Positions 30,653 to 34,475 of a stretch of 34,475 nucleotides of DNA are shown piece after piece. Every line of letters begins with the position of its first letter. Position 1 is the first letter of the stretch. The notes below the pieces were generated by a model. It saw nothing but the letters and a program-made list of their open reading frames with translations, searched no databases and was not told the DNA's origin. The translations under genes were made by a program, and so were the position numbers. This DNA comes from Lachnospiraceae bacterium UBA4348 (lineage in GTDB: Bacteria; Bacillota; Clostridia; Lachnospirales; Lachnospiraceae), in contig DGTA01000128.1 of NCBI GenBank assembly GCA_002394165.1, positions 1 through 34,475 on the forward strand. The letters are read 5' to 3'.

Positions 30653-32212
30653 ATGAGCGAAGAATACGCCATTCAGATGAAGGGTATCACGAAAGTATAT
30701 CCCAACGGTACCGTGGCCAACCAGGACGTGAACTTCAACGTCAGAAAGGGTGAGATCCATGCCCTTATGGGAGAGAACGGCGCCGGTAAATCAACGCTCA
30801 TGAAGATGCTCTTCGGTCTGGAACAGCCGACCGAGGGCGAGATACTGGTCAACGGAGAATCCGTAAAGCTGTCGTCGCCGACAGTGGCCATCTCAAAAGG
30901 GATCGGCATGGTGCACCAGCACTTTATGCTTGTTCCTTCCCTGACAGTTGCCGAGAACATGGTACTTGGCATGGTGCCCACGAAGAGCGGCATGCTGATC
31001 GATTATGACCATGCGGTACAGATCACGGAGGAGTATTCCAAGCGCTTCAACCTGCCGGTGGATGCCAACGCAAAGGTGATGGATATCCCTGTGGGCATGA
31101 AGCAGAAGGTAGAGATCCTGAAAGCGCTTGTGCGTGGTGCCAGGATCCTGATCCTGGATGAGCCGACGGCCGTGCTGACCACGCAGGAGACGACCGAGCT
31201 GTTCGCTGAGCTTAAGAACCTGAAGCAGCAGGGCTATACGCTGATCTTCATCTCCCACAAGCTCAATGAGATCATGGAGATCACGGACAGAATGACTATC
31301 CTGCGCGGCGGCCGGTCCATGGGCATCCATGAGACCAAGAATGTTACGCCGCAGGAGATCTCGAGACTGATGGTCGGACGCGACGTTATCCTGAAGGTGG
31401 ACAAACCGAAGGCTGAGCCCGGAGAGGAAGTGCTGAGGGTCAGAGACGTTGAATTCGTCAATGAGTGGGGCAAGAAGATGCTCGACAAAGTCTCCCTTTC
31501 CGTCAGGAAGGGCGAGATCCTCGGAATCGCCGGCGTTGAGGGCAACGGCCAGAAGGAACTGGTCGACTCTCTGTTCGGCTTCGCAGTTCCCAATGCCGGG
31601 ACCATCGAAGTGCAGGGCGTTTCCACGATCGGCATGAACCAGCGGCAGCTGCGTGAGCACCATATCTCACTGGTTCCGGAAGACCGCATGCTTTACGGAA
31701 TTGCCGGTACGGCCACGATCGAGGAGAATATGATCAGCGACCGCGCGGGAGATCCGCGTTTCAACAACGGTCCTCTCTTTAACATGAGCGCTATCCATAA
31801 GGAGAGCGAACAGCTGGTGAAGGATTACACGGTGCTGTGCAAATCCGCCCAGCAGACGGTCGGCTCCCTTTCCGGCGGCAATATCCAGAAGGTCGTCGTT
31901 GCCAGGGAATTCTCGAATGATCCCGTCCTCATCATCGCCGACCAGCCCACGCGAGGCATCGATGTGGGCGCCACCGAGTTCATCCGGAAAAAACTGGTCG
32001 AACTGTCCAGGTCCGGGATCGCGGTGCTGCTGATCTCGGCTGACCTGAACGAGGTCATGGAGCTGTCTGACAGTCTGATCATTATGCACGGCGGAAAGAT
32101 CGCCGCGTATTTCGAAGATACCGAATCGCTGACTGATGAGCAGATGGGCCGGTACATGCTCGGTATCGATCACCAGTCACCGGAAGAGATCAGGAGGGTG
32201 TGCCATGAGTAA
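30653..32212 (+). CDS. nupA: Nucleoside ABC importer, double ATPase subunit
   Basis: A 519-aa protein with two ABC ATPase domains in tandem. Domain 1 has Walker A GENGAGKST (40-48), a variant signature IPVGMKQKVEI and Walker B ILILDEPTAVL. Domain 2 has the altered loop GIAGVEGNGQKEL in place of Walker A, LSGGNIQKVVVAREF and LIIADQPTRGIDVGA. One intact and one degenerate site is usual in the sugar/nucleoside (CUT2-like) class. It energises uptake with the two permeases that follow. AAGGGGGG stands rather far before the ATG. The stop overlaps the next gene by 8 nt. Confidence 0.93.
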   Translation: MSEEYAIQMKGITKVYPNGTVANQDVNFNVRKGEIHALMGENGAGKSTLMKMLFGLEQPTEGEILVNGESVKLSSPTVAISKGIGMVHQHFMLVPSLTVAENMVLGMVPTKSGMLIDYDHAVQITEEYSKRFNLPVDANAKVMDIPVGMKQKVEILKALVRGARILILDEPTAVLTTQETTELFAELKNLKQQGYTLIFISHKLNEIMEITDRMTILRGGRSMGIHETKNVTPQEISRLMVGRDVILKVDKPKAEPGEEVLRVRDVEFVNEWGKKMLDKVSLSVRKGEILGIAGVEGNGQKELVDSLFGFAVPNAGTIEVQGVSTIGMNQRQLREHHISLVPEDRMLYGIAGTATIEENMISDRAGDPRFNNGPLFNMSAIHKESEQLVKDYTVLCKSAQQTVGSLSGGNIQKVVVAREFSNDPVLIIADQPTRGIDVGATEFIRKKLVELSRSGIAVLLISADLNEVMELSDSLIIMHGGKIAAYFEDTESLTDEQMGRYMLGIDHQSPEEIRRVCHE

Positions 32213-33347
32213 AAAGAACAGTCTGAAATTCAGTATTGTCCGTGCCGTGGCAGCTCTGGGCATCGCTTTGGCGGTTGCGTTCCTTCTGATCTTTGTCAGC
32301 GCGGATGGCGCCACGTTCGGCGCAAAGCTTTCCAATTCGCTCTCAGCCCTGCAGCAGATGCTGGTCAGGCCGCTGTTCAAAAAGAGCGGTAAATTTGCTT
32401 CCAAGAATTTCTGCGATATCCTGGCGGGCATGATCCCGATCATGTTCACCGGCCTGGCCACCTGCATCATGTTCGCGGCGAACCAGTTCAACCTGGGCGC
32501 AGAGGGCGGCATCATGCTCGGTGCCTTTATCACAGCTGTGGTGGCGATCTACTGCCCGCTGCCCGGTCCGCTTCTCCCGATCGTCGCCATCCTGGCAGGC
32601 GGCCTGGCCGTTGCCATCGTGATGCTGATCCCATCGGTACTGAAAGCAAAACTGGGCGTGAGTGAGATGGTCAACTCACTGATGATGAACTATGTGATCA
32701 TGTATATCCTGAACTTCCTGATGAACAGCTATCTGGCTGACAGAAGCAAGGGTATCACCCAGACCTACGCGTTCCGCAAGAACGCGATCCTTCCGCAGAT
32801 CATCGATAACGGCTCCCGTTTCTCGTGGGGCTGGGCGATCGGCATTATTGCGGTGATCGTATGCTGGTTCTTCATGTACAGGACCAGATGGGGCTACGGG
32901 ATCAGGATGACCGGCATCAACCAGCCGTTCGTCATGTATTCCGGCATGAATGTCCCCCTGATCATCATCCTGTGCCAGGTCATCGGCGGTTTCCTGGCCG
33001 GTATGGGCGGCGGCATCGAGATGCTGGGCCGCTATGAGTATTACAACTGGTCGGCGCTTCCCGGATACGGGTGGACCGGTATCACGGTCGCCATCCTGGC
33101 CGGCAACAACCCGATCTTTGTTCCGCTGGCGGCATTTTTCATGTCCTATCTGACAAAGGGATGCTCACTGATGTCCACGAACGCGAACGTTCCCGCCCAG
33201 CTGATCGACATCATCCAGGCGGTGATCTTCCTGTTCTTCGCGGCGCAGCAGTTCCTGTCCGGTTATCGTCAGAAGCTGGTCATCAAGAGTGCTCAGGAAG
33301 AGCTGGCTGCCAAAGCCAAGGCATCCGGAGAAAGGAGTGACGCATAA
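32205..33347 (+). CDS. nupB: Nucleoside ABC importer permease 1
   Basis: A 380-aa permease of the BPD_transp_2 (LivH/RbsC-like) family with about nine membrane segments. FASKNFCDILAGMIPIMFTGLATCIMF (landmark GMIPIMFTGLA), FNLGAEGGIMLGAF and GFLAGMGGGIEMLGRYEYYNW (landmark GMGGGIEMLG) are family features. The start at 32205 (MSKKNSL) is set by AGGAGG upstream; a longer in-frame reading lies within the ATPase gene. The C-terminal 30 residues are charged and cytoplasmic. Confidence 0.92.
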   Translation: MSKKNSLKFSIVRAVAALGIALAVAFLLIFVSADGATFGAKLSNSLSALQQMLVRPLFKKSGKFASKNFCDILAGMIPIMFTGLATCIMFAANQFNLGAEGGIMLGAFITAVVAIYCPLPGPLLPIVAILAGGLAVAIVMLIPSVLKAKLGVSEMVNSLMMNYVIMYILNFLMNSYLADRSKGITQTYAFRKNAILPQIIDNGSRFSWGWAIGIIAVIVCWFFMYRTRWGYGIRMTGINQPFVMYSGMNVPLIIILCQVIGGFLAGMGGGIEMLGRYEYYNWSALPGYGWTGITVAILAGNNPIFVPLAAFFMSYLTKGCSLMSTNANVPAQLIDIIQAVIFLFFAAQQFLSGYRQKLVIKSAQEELAAKAKASGERSDA

Positions 33348-33349
33348 GT

Positions 33350-34291
33350 ATGAATATTTTTACAACTGCTTTCTTCTTCTCGATCTTCCGTATCGCGACT
33401 CCGATCCTGCTCGCTACGCTGGCGGCCGTGATCGGTGAAAAGGGCGGGGTGTCCAACATCGGTCTTGAAGGTATCATGATGATGAGCGCCCTGTTCGGAT
33501 CTCTAACGGCTTACTGGACAGGCCAGTGGTGGGTCGGCGTCCTGTGCGCCATGGCTGTCGGCTGCCTCGAGGCACTGATGATGGGCTTTTTCGCTTTCCG
33601 CCTCAAGACGGATATCATCCTGACCGGTACTGCGGTCAACATGATCGGATCGGGCGGCACCCTGTTCCTGGTCAAGGTCATCACGAATGCCACCGAAGGC
33701 AAATCCTTTGCTTCCACGACGGGACTGATCACCAAGATCCATCAGATCCCCAGCTGGAATATCCCGCTGATCAAGGATATTCCCGTTATCGGAAAAGTGA
33801 TCTCCGGTCATTCCATCCTGACCTACATCGCATTCCTGCTGGTGTGGTTGACGGCGGTCCTGCTCTACAAGACACCGCTCGGACTCAATATCCGCTCCGT
33901 GGGTGAGAACCCCAATGCGGCTTCCTCTGTCGGTGTCAGCGTAGATAAGATCCGCTTCATCACCATCGGCATCGGCGGTGTCCTGGCAGGCCTCGGCGGC
34001 GCGTACATGTCCATGTACTACGCGATGGGCTGGTCACTGGATATGGTTGCCGGCCGCGGCTTTATCGCTCTGGCGGCTCAGTCCATGGGCGGCGGCGAAC
34101 CGCTCGGCTCCATGTTCGCGGCGCTGATCTTCGGTTTTGCCCAGGCGCTCGGCATCAAGGTGTCCGCTACCGGTGTCGACTCCAACCTGGTGGCTCCGAT
34201 CCCGTACATCGTTACGATCCTGGCGCTGATCGTATTCGCGCTCATCCAGCGTTCCAACGAGAAGAGACGCCACGAACGCGCGCTTTCGTAA
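33350..34291 (+). CDS. nupC: Nucleoside ABC importer permease 2
   Basis: A 313-aa partner permease of the same family, about eight to nine membrane segments. RIATPILLATLAAVIGEKGG, SNIGLEGIMMMSALFG and SVGENPNAASSVGVSVDKIR are the expected landmarks. It starts two bases after the first permease; the AAAGGAG site lies about 12 nt before the ATG, inside the end of the previous gene. It closes the importer operon at a terminator. Confidence 0.92.
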   Translation: MNIFTTAFFFSIFRIATPILLATLAAVIGEKGGVSNIGLEGIMMMSALFGSLTAYWTGQWWVGVLCAMAVGCLEALMMGFFAFRLKTDIILTGTAVNMIGSGGTLFLVKVITNATEGKSFASTTGLITKIHQIPSWNIPLIKDIPVIGKVISGHSILTYIAFLLVWLTAVLLYKTPLGLNIRSVGENPNAASSVGVSVDKIRFITIGIGGVLAGLGGAYMSMYYAMGWSLDMVAGRGFIALAAQSMGGGEPLGSMFAALIFGFAQALGIKVSATGVDSNLVAPIPYIVTILALIVFALIQRSNEKRRHERALS

Positions 34292-34321
34292 CCGTAACCG
34301 CCTGAAGGCATTTTAAAGATC

Positions 34322-34378
34322 ATCCCTGACACCCACGGCCCGAATAGAAGGTCCGCCGCCTGTCAGGGATTTTCTTTT
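34322..34378 (+). terminator. Terminator after the nucleoside importer operon
   Basis: ATCCCTGACA (34322-34331) is complementary to TGTCAGGGAT (34361-34370), with a 29-nt loop that can fold further, followed by TTTTCTTTT. Confidence 0.8.
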
Positions 34379-34402
34379 GGCGACCATATGAAAGGACATA
34401 AT

Positions 34403-34475
34403 ATGAACAAGATACCAGTGATCCTGGACGGAGATCCGGGACATGATGACGCGATCGCCTGGGTCTTTGCGAAGG
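34403..34475 (+). CDS. Nucleoside hydrolase, N-terminal fragment cut by the window end
   Basis: Twenty-four codons are visible, starting MNKIPVILDGDPGHDDAIAW. DGDPGHDDA is the calcium- and ribose-binding motif of inosine-uridine preferring nucleoside hydrolases, which split ribonucleosides to base and ribose. AAAGGA precedes the ATG. Its place just after a nucleoside importer supports the call. The rest of the gene, and hence its substrate group, is outside the window. Confidence 0.85.
   Translation, partial: MNKIPVILDGDPGHDDAIAWVFAK

Noticed and set aside
30893..31663. 256-codon minus-strand frame opposite the nucleoside ATPase gene
   Set aside because: Shadow of the ABC ATPase; composition and lack of start signals argue against coding.
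1..34475. Prophage, CRISPR array, insertion sequence, toxin-antitoxin or restriction system
   Set aside because: No integrase, transposase, regularly spaced repeats, phage structural genes or nuclease-methylase pairs were found; gene content is mostly conserved chromosomal.

Overview
This window looks like a chromosomal segment of an anaerobic, mid-GC Firmicute, most likely a Lachnospiraceae-type Clostridia. The signs are conserved Gram-positive gene orders (pyrH-frr-uppS-cdsA-dxr-rseP and recA-recX-rny), RNase Y, a Gram-positive LexA box in front of recA, strong AGGAGG-type ribosome binding sites, a rubredoxin, and a tRNA without an encoded CCA. This placement comes from gene content and style only. 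No ribosomal RNA is present to confirm it.

Layout. 1-76: 3' end of a tRNA-Leu and its terminator. 193-1464: an LCP cell-wall ligase. 1515-3069 (minus strand): azlC-azlD, a histidine-less HPr-like protein and a small rubredoxin. 3214-9514: a run of plus-strand genes, namely a short thioredoxin-reductase-like flavoprotein, ThrH, a YitT membrane protein, an L,D-transpeptidase, a WYL regulator and an overlapping pyrC. 9653-12336: a HAD phosphatase paired with an amylosucrase-like GH13 enzyme. 12429-13038: a second His-less HPr-like protein and a DUF1622 membrane protein. 13121-14626: two divergent Rrf2 regulators (one with three Cys, one with none) and a membrane-anchored rhodanese. 14628-14713: a nested palindrome. 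14721-16079 (minus): a secreted FN3/L,D-transpeptidase. 16285-19796: a GT2 / ATP-grasp / CapK-type AMP-ligase cassette that runs directly into pyrH. 19819-24981: the pyrH-to-rseP housekeeping operon. 25126-28381: recA-recX-rny. 28610 to the end: a nucleoside-salvage block with deoD, a BMP-family nucleoside ABC importer and the start of a nucleoside hydrolase.

How the genes fit together. Envelope building is the main theme: LCP ligase, two L,D-transpeptidases, UppS, CdsA, an undecaprenyl-phosphate-type glycosyltransferase and a site-2 protease. The nucleoside block is a coherent pathway of import followed by phosphorolysis or hydrolysis. The Rrf2 pair with the rhodanese points to iron-sulfur and sulfur homeostasis.

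Most of the window is ordinary core genome. There is no prophage, CRISPR array, insertion sequence or obvious defence system. The least explained element is the GT2/ATP-grasp/CapK cassette inserted before pyrH. Next come the two HPr-like proteins that keep the Ser46 region but lack the phosphorylatable His, the shortened flavoprotein with an altered nucleotide-binding motif, and the structured leader and palindromes around deoD. No stretch longer than about 300 bases lacks a gene.
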